From assembly GCA_003647755.1 (NCBI GenBank), contig QMNL01000005.1, positions 1 through 18,254 of the forward strand: a stretch of 18,254 nucleotides of DNA, read 5' to 3'. Numbering within the stretch: the first letter of the stretch is position 1; each line of letters begins with the position of its first letter. Origin of the DNA: Candidatus Coatesiibacteriota bacterium. Its GTDB lineage: Bacteria > B130-G9. Positions 8,547-15,380 of this stretch are shown piece by piece. A program made the translations under genes and the position numbers. The notes under the pieces were generated by a model. It did no database searches, was not told where the DNA came from, and worked only from the letters and a program-made list of their open reading frames with translations.

Positions 8547-8574
8547 TCATCGATGCGTCAAGCCAGAAACTTTA
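8547..8574 (-). promoter_or_regulatory. Putative sigma-28 (FliA) promoter for flgM-flgN-flgK-flgL
   Basis: Reading on the minus strand, TAAAGTTT (8574-8567) is a perfect match to the FliA -35 element. It is followed after 12 bases by ATCGATGA (8554-8547), which matches 5 of 8 positions of the -10 consensus GCCGATAA, including the CGAT core. The usual spacer is 11, so the -10 is degenerate and one base long. The predicted start of transcription lies about 50 bases before the flgM ATG. Its position before flgM and the junction-protein genes is exactly where late flagellar promoters are expected. The -35 lies in the last codons of flgJ and the -10 covers its stop codon. Confidence 0.55.
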
Positions 8575-9005
8575 GCCGATTCTTTACCCTCTGTCACGTC
8601 CGATTCCTTCTCTCCTTTGTCCGACTGCTCCTCCCATGTTTTCATTAAATCATCAAAAACCATATCTGCGAGACCAATACCGCCTCCTTTACACGCGGCC
8701 TTGGCCACCTCATCGTCCAACATCGATCTGTATATCTTCTCCGCAGGTGTCTCAGGGAAAAGCGATGATCGCTGCACCGTCTTCCGCATCTCCCTCAATA
8801 TGTACCCAACGAAGATCGCCTCGAACTGCTGGCACGCCTCGCGAAGGCCCTTTCGCTCATCCTTGTCCAACTTGTGAGAACGGCTCCCGGACGCCTCGAC
8901 CTCGGACTTCGCCCGCTTCGCCCTTCCAATCAGCTGCTGCCAACTCGCGTCCGAGGCGAGCCTGTTCAGGTCAGTGAAACCACCCATGAAAGAGTTGTCC
9001 GCCAT
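8547..9005 (-). CDS. flgJ: Rod-binding protein, FlgJ N-terminal type (no muramidase domain)
   Basis: The 152-residue product matches the N-terminal rod-binding domain of FlgJ, which caps the growing rod in the periplasm. Residues about 53-124 carry the signature: LREACQQFEAIFVGYILREM, LFPETPAEKIYRSMLDDE, and a glycine turn followed by IGLADMVFDDLMK. The C-terminal peptidoglycan-hydrolase domain of enterobacterial FlgJ is absent, as in many non-enteric bacteria where a separate enzyme opens the wall. The first 50 residues and the last 28 are charged and probably disordered. It follows flgI by 36 bases. Its last codons host the promoter-like sequence for flgM. The start ATG has no strong ribosome site at ideal spacing (a purine-rich GAGGGA lies about 14 bases upstream). 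Confidence 0.92.
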   Translation of the reverse strand: MADNSFMGGFTDLNRLASDASWQQLIGRAKRAKSEVEASGSRSHKLDKDERKGLREACQQFEAIFVGYILREMRKTVQRSSLFPETPAEKIYRSMLDDEVAKAACKGGGIGLADMVFDDLMKTWEEQSDKGEKESDVTEGKESAKVSGLTHR

Positions 9006-9041
9006 GACTGCTCTGTATCCCTCTTTCTCTAACGTTGCACA

Positions 9042-10184
9042 TCAGATGATCTTCAACTCCGCACGCAGCGCCCCGGCCGACTTGATCGCCTGAAGAATTG
9101 CGATCAGGTCACGAGGCGAGACACCGATAGCGTTCAGGCCGGCCACCACGTCCTGTATCGTTACAGCGTGTTCCATCAATAAAAGCCTCTGCTTCTCCTC
9201 ATTTACCTGCACGTTTGTCTTCGGCGTAACAACCGTCTGCCCAGCCGATTCTGGGTAGGGTTGGCTGACCTCCGCCTCGGTCTTGATGACCACGTTGAGG
9301 TTGCCATGCGCGATCGCCACCGTGTCAACCTGGACGTCCCGGCCGATCACGACTGTCCCCGTCCGCTCATCGATAACGACGCGAGCTGTCGAGTCCGGGC
9401 TGACCTCTATCGACTCCAGCTGCGATATGAATTCCACGATGTTGTTACGTAACTTGGGGGGCACGCTGACATCAACCGCCCCTGCATCCACAGTCGTCGC
9501 TGCACCGGCGAACTTCTCGTTTATCGCCTCCGCAACCCTTGCGGCTGTTGTGAAATCCTCCTCGTGCAGCCTAATGGTCAGATTTGTTCGCCTATCAACG
9601 GTCGTCTTCAGGTCTCTCTCAACTATGGCTCCACCGGGGACTCTCCCGGCGGTTGGATGGTTTTTCTGCGACTTGGCGCCTGCACCCGTGGCCAGGAAAC
9701 CGCCGATCGAAACAGGACCCTGAGCCACGGCGTAGATCTTTCCGTCAGGTCCGCGAAGCGGCGTCATGAGCAATGTCCCGCCCTGTAAGCTCGAGGCGTC
9801 CCCAAGGGAGGAGACAGTTACGTCCAGCCGAGAGCCTGACCTGGCGAAAGCCGGAAGCGTGCAAGTCGCAACCACCGCCGCGACATTGTCAACCTTTATC
9901 CTCGTGGCGTCCGCCCTGATCCCAAGCCTGTCGAGCATGTTGGCCAGACTTTGTGTGGTGAACTTCGTCCCAGAGCCGTCCCCCGTCCCGTTGAGGCCTA
10001 TTACCAGGCCGTAGCCGATCAGCTGTTGCGATCGCATTCCCTGAATCGACGCGACATCCTTCAGCCTCACCATGCTCGCGCAGGTCGCACCATTGGTAAC
10101 AAGAACAACGATGAGCGCAAATAAAACAAGGACCTTTGGAGCACCGGAGCGTCTCGTTGGCTCAAGAGACCGTTTGCAGAACAT
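9042..10184 (-). CDS. flgI: Flagellar P-ring protein FlgI
   Basis: FlgI assembles around the rod in the peptidoglycan layer as the P-ring bushing. From the ATG chosen the product has 380 residues, the usual length. It begins with a Sec signal peptide (positively charged start, then a hydrophobic core KVLVLFALIVVLV, likely cleavage near TCA/S), followed by the highly conserved VRLKDVASIQGMRSQQLIGYG and GLNGTGDGSGTKFT. Further on it has the family motifs LRGPDGKIYAVAQGP, VVIGRDVQV and VVAGLNAIGVSPRDLIAILQ near the C-terminus. A longer reading to 10340 would add 52 residues before the signal peptide and overlap flgH; the AAGGA site 9 bases upstream and the signal peptide support the shorter form. 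Confidence 0.96.
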   Translation of the reverse strand: MFCKRSLEPTRRSGAPKVLVLFALIVVLVTNGATCASMVRLKDVASIQGMRSQQLIGYGLVIGLNGTGDGSGTKFTTQSLANMLDRLGIRADATRIKVDNVAAVVATCTLPAFARSGSRLDVTVSSLGDASSLQGGTLLMTPLRGPDGKIYAVAQGPVSIGGFLATGAGAKSQKNHPTAGRVPGGAIVERDLKTTVDRRTNLTIRLHEEDFTTAARVAEAINEKFAGAATTVDAGAVDVSVPPKLRNNIVEFISQLESIEVSPDSTARVVIDERTGTVVIGRDVQVDTVAIAHGNLNVVIKTEAEVSQPYPESAGQTVVTPKTNVQVNEEKQRLLLMEHAVTIQDVVAGLNAIGVSPRDLIAILQAIKSAGALRAELKII

Positions 10185-10193
10185 ATCTCTCAA

Positions 10194-10198
10194 TCCTT
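10194..10198 (-). promoter_or_regulatory. Ribosome binding site deciding the flgI start
   Basis: AAGGA lies 9 bases before the ATG at 10184 on the minus strand. It favours that ATG over in-frame upstream starts that would put over 50 residues before the signal peptide and run into flgH. Confidence 0.6.
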
Positions 10199-10260
10199 GA
10201 CTGCGAATCTCAGACTTGACCCAAATCACGACTAACCTCCAAACTTCGCTCTGTCGCTCC

Positions 10261-11046
10261 CTAAAACGGCCACACAATTGAGATGAGGCGACCGGCCCAA
10301 CCAGCTCGCTGGTCCTCCGAGACCTGGCCCTTGCCTCCATAAAATATCCTTGCGTCCGCTATCTTGGTGGAAAGGACCGTGTTGTCCGCACGGATGTCCT
10401 CTCTGCGAATTATCCCAGACACAAATATCGTCTCTTTCTCGTTGTTGATGCTTATCTCTCGCTGACCCAGTACCACGAGATTCCCATTCGGCAGGACTCT
10501 CACTACCCTGGCGCTCAGTGTCGCAACGATCTTGCCTGAACGCGCGGTCTTCCCATCTGCATCGAAGCTCTTGTCGAGGTTGGCCGACACGAGGTTCGAG
10601 GAATCGAACCCCTTCGTAACTTTCCCTGCCAACTCCTTCTCCCAGCCAAAGAAACTGGGAATACCGGCCTTCACCTCAGACTTCTTCTTGCCTGAACTCG
10701 TTGCACTGTTCTCGCCCGTCGCGTTCTCTACGATAAGGATCGTCACGATGTCATTCATGCCCCTTGCCCTGGGGTCGCTGTAAAATACCCCAAACGGCAG
10801 CTGGTCGTTCCAGAGCGAATCAGGTGCGAAACCATCCTGCTCCGCCGGCTCCGCAGCCGGCAAGAGGGGAGCCGTGTGCTGTGAGACCGTGTCTGGCAGG
10901 GCAGTCTGCCGTCTGTTGAACGAACACCCCGAGTAAATGAACAATAGAGCCGAAATGGCCAATAACAGGCCGACTATCTTAACTGTGAAACCTCTCAATT
11001 CTGCCGTCACTTCCTCTTCTCCCCGATCCATCATCAATCCATCCAT
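10261..11046 (-). CDS. flgH: Flagellar L-ring lipoprotein FlgH
   Basis: FlgH forms the L-ring in the outer membrane around the distal rod. The hydrophobic stretch IVGLLLAISALLFIYSGC ends in a cysteine that fits a lipoprotein signal, although tyrosine at -3 is not the common lipobox residue. After it come LWNDQLPFGVFYSDPRAR, the conserved MNDIVTILIVENATGENSAT, the GNLVVLGQREISINNE block, and the end IRREDIRADNTVLSTKIADA followed by a C-terminal WPF. From the chosen ATG the product is 261 residues. This ATG lies one base after the flgA stop (TAATATG), which suggests translational coupling; a nearby in-frame ATG pair at 11034/11031 is an alternative, while a start at 11103 would overlap flgA by 55 bases and is less likely. 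Confidence 0.95.
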   Translation of the reverse strand: MDGLMMDRGEEEVTAELRGFTVKIVGLLLAISALLFIYSGCSFNRRQTALPDTVSQHTAPLLPAAEPAEQDGFAPDSLWNDQLPFGVFYSDPRARGMNDIVTILIVENATGENSATSSGKKKSEVKAGIPSFFGWEKELAGKVTKGFDSSNLVSANLDKSFDADGKTARSGKIVATLSARVVRVLPNGNLVVLGQREISINNEKETIFVSGIIRREDIRADNTVLSTKIADARIFYGGKGQVSEDQRAGWAGRLISIVWPF

Positions 11047-11047
11047 A

Positions 11048-11776
11048 TTATTGCTCGCTTCCGACGAGGACGAGAACCGTCCCGTCCGCCTGCACAACGC
11101 CATAGACCGTCTTTCGTGATCTGATGTTCCTGACCGGAATCAGGTCCCCCGTTCTCCCGCCCTTAAGCGCCTCGCCGAGAGTCGTGATGTGTAGCGACCT
11201 AATCCTCACCTCAAGCCTAACCACCTGTCTTCTCTTGACAGTTAGTGGTATGTCCAGCATGTTCATCGTCAGCATCTTGCCCTTTGGAACGCTTCGCTTC
11301 AGCATCTTGCCGACGGCAAACTTCACGTCTGTAACTGGACGTTCAGGGGAGTTACCCCTGATCTCGCGCTGCCTGACTAAGACGTCGTCACGGGAGATTA
11401 TAGAGCCAGCCTTTAAGCGCTGAGCTGCGCAGACCACCGCTGTCCGCGCTGATACGTTTGCGGTTACCCAGCATCTCTTGGCGACGCCCCCGTCCCCCAG
11501 GGCAGTTACAAGAAAAGATAGCCGGCCCAATTCCCTCGCAGAGTCCTGCTGTGAAACACGTATATGGCGGACCTTACCGGGAATCGAGACCTTTGGGACG
11601 CGAACGAACTCGATCTTGAGGTTGTCACGCTTGATGCTGGTGTTGCCCATTATTCTCTGGCGCACTGCCGACTCGATCTTGCCCTGTGGAACGACCTCGG
11701 CGCAGAGCGTGCTCGCAAGCAGGAGAAGCGCAACGCTTGCGATAAACATAAGCTGCGTTATCTTAAACTCGTGCAT
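11048..11776 (-). CDS. flgA: Flagellar P-ring assembly chaperone FlgA
   Basis: FlgA is a periplasmic chaperone that helps FlgI form the P-ring. The 242-residue product starts with a signal peptide (ITQLMFIASVALLLLASTLCA, cleavage likely after LCA; hydrophobic residues 9-21). The C-terminal half holds a SAF domain (about residues 118-180: AQRLKAGSIISRDDVLVR, VGKMLKRSVPKGKMLT), followed by the conserved GEALKGGRTGDLIPVRNI and a terminal VYGVVQADGTVLV strand. Length is typical. It starts 10 bases after flgG, with an AGGA overlapping the flgG stop codon. It lies directly before its client group flgH-flgI. Confidence 0.92.
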   Translation of the reverse strand: MHEFKITQLMFIASVALLLLASTLCAEVVPQGKIESAVRQRIMGNTSIKRDNLKIEFVRVPKVSIPGKVRHIRVSQQDSARELGRLSFLVTALGDGGVAKRCWVTANVSARTAVVCAAQRLKAGSIISRDDVLVRQREIRGNSPERPVTDVKFAVGKMLKRSVPKGKMLTMNMLDIPLTVKRRQVVRLEVRIRSLHITTLGEALKGGRTGDLIPVRNIRSRKTVYGVVQADGTVLVLVGSEQ

Positions 11777-11786
11777 CGCCCCTGTC

Positions 11787-12572
11787 CTATCGCTTCAGGT
11801 TGTTGGCCTGGCTCATCATCGCGTCTGTGGTCTGTATCGACTTGGCGTTGAGCTCGTAGGCACGCTGGGTCATGATCATCTGAACCATCTCATCGACCAC
11901 CGAAACGTTCGACATCTCCAAAAAGCCTTGCCCTATGTCCCCCAGACCATCCTCGCCCGGAGTCCCGGTCGTCGGCGCCCCAGATGAATCAGTCTCCTGA
12001 AACAGGTTCCTACCAATTCCCTTCAGGCCGCCAGGGTTAGAGAACAGGGCGAGCTCTATCGACCCAACCTGAGTCGGAGAAGTCTGGTTCGGCTGCATCA
12101 CCGAGACTGTGCCGTCCGATTCGATCGAGATCGACAACGCATCGGTAGGGATGACAATGTCGGGAGAGAGCTTGTAGCCATCGGGCGTCACGATGGAGCC
12201 AGAACTGTCCAGCTGGAACGATCCAGCTCGCGTGTAGGCCGTGTCGCCATTCGGCAGAATCACCTGAAAGAAACCTTTGCCCTCGATCGCCAGGTCCAGC
12301 GGCGACTTGGTATTTTTCAGGCTTCCTTCGCTGAATTCTCGCTGCGTCGAGACCGCCCTAACTCCATGTCCCAACTGTATCCCGCTCGGAACCTCTGAGC
12401 CGCCAACCGGAGCGCCAGCCGAGCGGAGCGTCTCATACATGAGGTCCTGGAACTCAGCTCTGGCCTTCTTATATCCGCTCGTATTGACGTTGGCAAGATT
12501 GTTGGCAATCGTATCGATTGTCAGCTGCTGCGCCTGCATTCCTGTCGCAGCCGTCCAAAGTGTTCTTAGCAT
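11787..12572 (-). CDS. flgG: Flagellar distal rod protein FlgG
   Basis: FlgG builds the distal rod that spans from the peptidoglycan to the outer membrane. All the family markers are present: N-terminal LWTAATGMQAQQLTIDTIAN with ANNLANVNTSGYKKARAEF, the mid-protein LDLAIEGKGFFQV and YTRAGSFQLDSSGSIV, and the C-terminal QGFLEMSNVSVVDEMVQMI then QRAYELNAKSIQTTDAMM. At 261 residues it is the standard size. GGAGG lies 5 to 6 bases before the ATG. It is second in the flagellar run, 51 bases after flgF. Confidence 0.97.
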   Translation of the reverse strand: MLRTLWTAATGMQAQQLTIDTIANNLANVNTSGYKKARAEFQDLMYETLRSAGAPVGGSEVPSGIQLGHGVRAVSTQREFSEGSLKNTKSPLDLAIEGKGFFQVILPNGDTAYTRAGSFQLDSSGSIVTPDGYKLSPDIVIPTDALSISIESDGTVSVMQPNQTSPTQVGSIELALFSNPGGLKGIGRNLFQETDSSGAPTTGTPGEDGLGDIGQGFLEMSNVSVVDEMVQMIMTQRAYELNAKSIQTTDAMMSQANNLKR

Positions 12573-12623
12573 ATCAGCCTCCGACTAATTGCATTGAAGT
12601 TCGCTATAATGATCACTACAGTG

Positions 12624-13361
12624 TCATTTCAAACTGGGCAGGCTATTGATTGTCCTGCCCACTGTATCGTCCAGAATCGACCGGATAGCCTTTTGATGCG
12701 CCTCGAAGTGCCTCATCTCATCGATCATCGAGACCATCTCCTCGATGACGTTCGCGTTTGACATCTCCAGAAATCCTTGTTGGACCTTCGCCCCAGTTGC
12801 CTTCTTCGGCTCGGTGTTCCCCGTTCCATCCACCCACAGGCTGTTTCCCACCTTCTTGAGCACAGATTTATCGTCGAACGTCATCACCTTCAGCGTTCCA
12901 ATTGAACTACCATTAGCGAAGACCTCTCCGTTTGAATCAATCGTCACCTGTGCGCCAGCCGGGATGTTGAGCACGCCCTTCTCCGCAAGAACGGGCAATC
13001 CGTTCTGGTCCAAGAGCTTGCTGCCCGGGCCAACCTTGAAATTACCAGCCCTTGTGTAGGCCTCCTTGTCGCCTAACTTCACCACGAAAAACCCATCACC
13101 ATCGAGCGCGAGGTCCAGCGGATTGCCGGTCCTTTTCAGCGGCCCTTGCGAGAAATCCGTCGCTGTCCCGCCCACGACGACGCCCGATGGGTTCTTTGGG
13201 TCATGGGGCGAGCTCGAGCCACTCGCCGCAAGGAGCCGGAAGAACGGCGTGTCCTTCTTGAAGCCAACCGTGTTTATGTTTGCAAGGTTGTTTGCACGTA
13301 TCTCGTGTGCCCGTGCCTCGCTTAGCAGCCCGGATGCCGCCTCATATAAACCCTTAATCAT
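12624..13361 (-). CDS. flgF: Flagellar proximal-rod protein FlgF
   Basis: A rod/hook family protein (245 residues) with N-terminal MIKGLYEAASGLLSEARAHE and RANNLANINTVGFKKDTPFF, middle LDLALDGDGFFVV and YTRAGNFKV, and C-terminal QGFLEMSNANVIEEMVSMID. It is shorter and more divergent than the adjacent FlgG and precedes it, which identifies it as FlgF, a proximal rod subunit; an flgG-paralogue label is the alternative. It is the first gene of the run. A strong sigma-54-type promoter sits about 55-70 bases upstream and AGGAG lies about 11 bases before the ATG. Confidence 0.92.
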   Translation of the reverse strand: MIKGLYEAASGLLSEARAHEIRANNLANINTVGFKKDTPFFRLLAASGSSSPHDPKNPSGVVVGGTATDFSQGPLKRTGNPLDLALDGDGFFVVKLGDKEAYTRAGNFKVGPGSKLLDQNGLPVLAEKGVLNIPAGAQVTIDSNGEVFANGSSIGTLKVMTFDDKSVLKKVGNSLWVDGTGNTEPKKATGAKVQQGFLEMSNANVIEEMVSMIDEMRHFEAHQKAIRSILDDTVGRTINSLPSLK

Positions 13362-13415
13362 CTTTTCGATGCTCCTCAGTATTATGTTAGCTTGAGCTTG
13401 CGGTAATCATTTGAA

Positions 13416-13430
13416 GCAGATACCGTGCCA
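13416..13430 (-). promoter_or_regulatory. Sigma-54 (RpoN) promoter for the flagellar operon
   Basis: Minus-strand TGGCACGGTATCTGC matches the consensus TGGCACG-N4-TTGC with one mismatch, and the invariant GG and GC are correctly 10 bases apart. The predicted transcript start is near 13404, giving an untranslated leader of about 40 bases before flgF. Sigma-54 control of rod and ring genes is well known in polar-flagellated bacteria. It requires an AAA+ enhancer-binding activator, not present in this window. Confidence 0.8.
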
Positions 13431-13505
13431 GTGCGAGAAAACTTGTGCCCATAACCCAACTAATCCCCATCTGAAACGCTCCTGACGGCAACCCAACCGC
13501 ACCAT

Positions 13506-13514
13506 TCAAATTGA
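13506..13514. promoter_or_regulatory. Possible activator-binding dyad TCAAATTGA
   Basis: A perfect 9-base palindrome with a one-base centre, lying about 76 bases upstream of the left sigma-54 element and about 125 bases upstream of the right one. That distance suits an enhancer-binding protein. A palindrome this short can arise by chance. Confidence 0.2.
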
Positions 13515-13638
13515 CTGTAAGAGACGATCCCCCCTCCAGAACAACATGCGATTCCGGCAACTTTTTCCCCCTCCCCGGCGCAAGCTCGCCTGATATGTTC
13601 TTGTTGATAAGCATTCTGGTGCCGGGATATAGTCATGG

Positions 13639-13654
13639 TGGCCTGTGGATTGCG
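13639..13654 (+). promoter_or_regulatory. Putative sigma-54 promoter for the DUF1015 gene
   Basis: TGGCCTGTGGATTGCG matches TGGCAYG-N4-TTGCW with mismatches at the A of CAY and the final W, and keeps GG and GC 10 bases apart. The predicted transcript start is near 13665, about 75 bases before the DUF1015 start codon. It is a weaker match than the flgF promoter. Confidence 0.45.
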
Positions 13655-13733
13655 CACTAGCCATCGGATCGGAAATATTTGCCTTATTTGCGCTTGCCGA
13701 TGCAGAAAGCAGCGCGAGTTCATGATCATTATT

Positions 13734-13738
13734 GGAGG
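13734..13738 (+). promoter_or_regulatory. Ribosome binding site deciding the DUF1015 start
   Basis: GGAGG lies 4 bases before the ATG at 13743 and only 1 base before the adjacent ATG at 13740. It rules against the in-frame ATG at 13635, which would add 36 residues, overlap the sigma-54-like element and has no such site. Confidence 0.6.
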
Positions 13739-13742
13739 GATG

Positions 13743-15086
13743 ATGGCAGAAATACTTCCATTCAGAGGGTATCGCTACGCTCTTGACAAGGTGAGGGCTC
13801 TCGACGATGTAATAGCCGACCCTTATGACAAGATAGACGATGAACTGCAGGAGTTCTACTACGAGAGAAGCCCGCACAATATCGTTAGGATCATCAAGGG
13901 CAAGACATACCCAAACGATACGGCGGACAACAATCAGTACGTCCGAGCCGCCGGCTTTCTCGACGCCTGGATACGCGATGGGATATTTCGGCGGGACCAA
14001 AGCCCCTGCATATATATCTATGACCAGGAATATGTTGTGCCCGAGACCGGAATCACGAAGATAAGAAAGGGGTTCATTGCTCTTTTCCGGTTGATGTCCT
14101 ACGAGGAGGGGGGCGTCAAACCACACGAGCGGACACTGGCAGGTCCCAAGGCGGACAGGTTGAACCTGATGCGCGCCACGAAGGCGCAGTTTGGCCAGAT
14201 TTTCATGCTCTATCCGGACCCGGACAACGCAGTGAACGGTCTCCTGGACGAAGCGCGCGCCGCCGGCGGGCCTCTAGTGGCCAAGGACCGCTTCTCAGAC
14301 CTGCACAAGCTCTGGCCCGTGAGCGACCCAAGAATCATCGCAGAGCTCGGAAAGCTGATGCTTGACAAGCAGGTCTTCATTGCGGATGGGCACCATCGTT
14401 ACGAGACTGCCCTGGCTTTCAGGGATGAGATGCGCGGCAAGGTCCACCAGACGGACGATACCGAGACCATCGAAAACCGCATGGTCACTTTCGTGAGCTT
14501 CGATGATCCGGGTCTTCTGATTCTTCCGACGCACAGGCTTGTCAGCGACGTTCAAGGCTTTGATGCGGCAGCTCTAATTGAAAATCTGAAGCAGTTCTTC
14601 GAGCTGGAGGTGCTGCCGTTCTCGGACGAATCGTCCCGGGAGACCGCACAACGCAAGACAATGGAGATACTCCATCGCGATTCTGCAAGGGACCACGTGT
14701 TCGGGATTCTATTAGCTGGGCAGAACCAGTTTCTGCTGGCGAGGTTGAGAGATGAGAGCTCACTTGACGAGATGCTGCACAGCGTTGAGTGCGATGAGTA
14801 TAGGCGGCTGGATGTCGTTATTCTCTCTACGCTGATTCTTGAGAAGATGCTGGGAATCACAAAAGAGGACCTGACTCGCGAGCGGAAGGTTCAATATCTA
14901 CGCGACGTGGGCGACGGTGTTAAGTCGGTCATCAGCGGCAAGGCTCAGGCTTTGTTCGTGCTGAATCCGACCAAACCGAGCCAGGTGCGAGATGTCGCCT
15001 CGGCCGGTGCGCGGATGCCTCAGAAATCGACGGACTTTTATCCGAAGCTTGTAACGGGTCTTGTGCTTAACAAACTTACGCTTTAA
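13743..15086 (+). CDS. DUF1015 family protein
   Basis: The 447-residue product fits the DUF1015 family (COG4198), a widespread soluble family without an established role. Family marks are the N-terminal ILPFRGYRYA, then VIADPYDKIDDE and SPHNIVRIIKG, the central KPHERTLAGPKADRLNL, and FIADGHHRYETAL (A214 to Y220 in ADGHHRY). The GHHRY element recalls the GxxR-type nucleotide-binding motif of ParB and free-serine-kinase proteins of the ParB/sulfiredoxin fold; that relation is my inference. A C-terminal half with VSFDDPGLLILPTHRLV and LFVLNPTKPSQVRDVASAGARMPQKSTDFYP is also family-typical. No membrane segment or signal peptide is visible. It is divergent from flgF, may start from a sigma-54 promoter, and is followed after 38 bases by the small membrane protein gene. 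Confidence 0.9.
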   Translation: MAEILPFRGYRYALDKVRALDDVIADPYDKIDDELQEFYYERSPHNIVRIIKGKTYPNDTADNNQYVRAAGFLDAWIRDGIFRRDQSPCIYIYDQEYVVPETGITKIRKGFIALFRLMSYEEGGVKPHERTLAGPKADRLNLMRATKAQFGQIFMLYPDPDNAVNGLLDEARAAGGPLVAKDRFSDLHKLWPVSDPRIIAELGKLMLDKQVFIADGHHRYETALAFRDEMRGKVHQTDDTETIENRMVTFVSFDDPGLLILPTHRLVSDVQGFDAAALIENLKQFFELEVLPFSDESSRETAQRKTMEILHRDSARDHVFGILLAGQNQFLLARLRDESSLDEMLHSVECDEYRRLDVVILSTLILEKMLGITKEDLTRERKVQYLRDVGDGVKSVISGKAQALFVLNPTKPSQVRDVASAGARMPQKSTDFYPKLVTGLVLNKLTL

Positions 15087-15124
15087 TCCGAATAAGTATT
15101 TATAGGATAACTTCAGGTGATGCC

Positions 15125-15367
15125 ATGATGACGTTTTTCAAGGTGCTTGGGATATTGGCCGCCGCGGTTGTCGGCGTTGCGGTCCTGTGGTTCGTGATCT
15201 TGCCGGTCATTGGGTTCTGTCTGGGTCTTTGCTGGACGGTGCTTTGGGGACTCGCGGGTATTCTGCTTTTTGTTGTCAAGATCGCGATATTCATCGGGCT
15301 CGTTCTGTTCGTTGGCTTTCTTTTATTGCGGCTGATCGCCAAGGGGCTTGAGCTGATTCTTTATTGA
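15125..15367 (+). CDS. Small membrane protein, function unknown
   Basis: 80 residues, almost wholly hydrophobic. Two to three membrane helices are likely: about 5-30 (VLGILAAAVVGVAVLWFVIL), 32-50, and 53-70 (IAIFIGLVLFVGFLLL). There is no lipobox or cleavable signal and no motif I recognise. AGGTGA sits 5 bases before the ATG (a second ATG follows directly), so translation is well supported. It lies 38 bases after the DUF1015 gene and 13 bases before the FapA-like gene, so an operon is likely. An AT-rich patch at 15092-15112 might hold an extra promoter, but no convincing pair of boxes is seen. It could be a membrane anchor for its neighbours; that is a guess from position. Confidence 0.7.
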   Translation: MMTFFKVLGILAAAVVGVAVLWFVILPVIGFCLGLCWTVLWGLAGILLFVVKIAIFIGLVLFVGFLLLRLIAKGLELILY

Positions 15368-15380
15368 GGGGAGCTGTCGT

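Larger units (their letters stand above)
13362..13742. other. Divergent regulatory region between flgF and the DUF1015 gene
   Basis: This 381-base gap separates oppositely transcribed genes. It contains a near-consensus sigma-54 promoter facing left (13416-13430), a sigma-54-like element facing right (13639-13654) and between them a short dyad TCAAATTGA (13506-13514), placed where an activator could bind. A 75-codon leftward reading frame (13387-13614) crosses the left promoter; it lacks a ribosome site and I do not treat it as a gene. Confidence 0.55.

Noticed and set aside
10185..10340. N-terminal extension of flgI by 52 residues
   Set aside because: It would place a polar stretch before the signal peptide and overlap flgH; the ATG at 10184 has a ribosome site and begins the signal peptide.
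13486..13503. TGGTGCGGTTGGGTTGCC on the minus strand, resembling sigma-54
   Set aside because: The GG-GC spacing is 12 bases, which sigma-54 does not accept; the element at 13416-13430 has the correct spacing.
13387..13614. 75-codon minus-strand reading frame with a hydrophobic end, just upstream of flgF
   Set aside because: It has no ribosome site, shows no recognised similarity, and the strong sigma-54 promoter for flgF lies inside it. It could still be a small gene, but I cannot support it.
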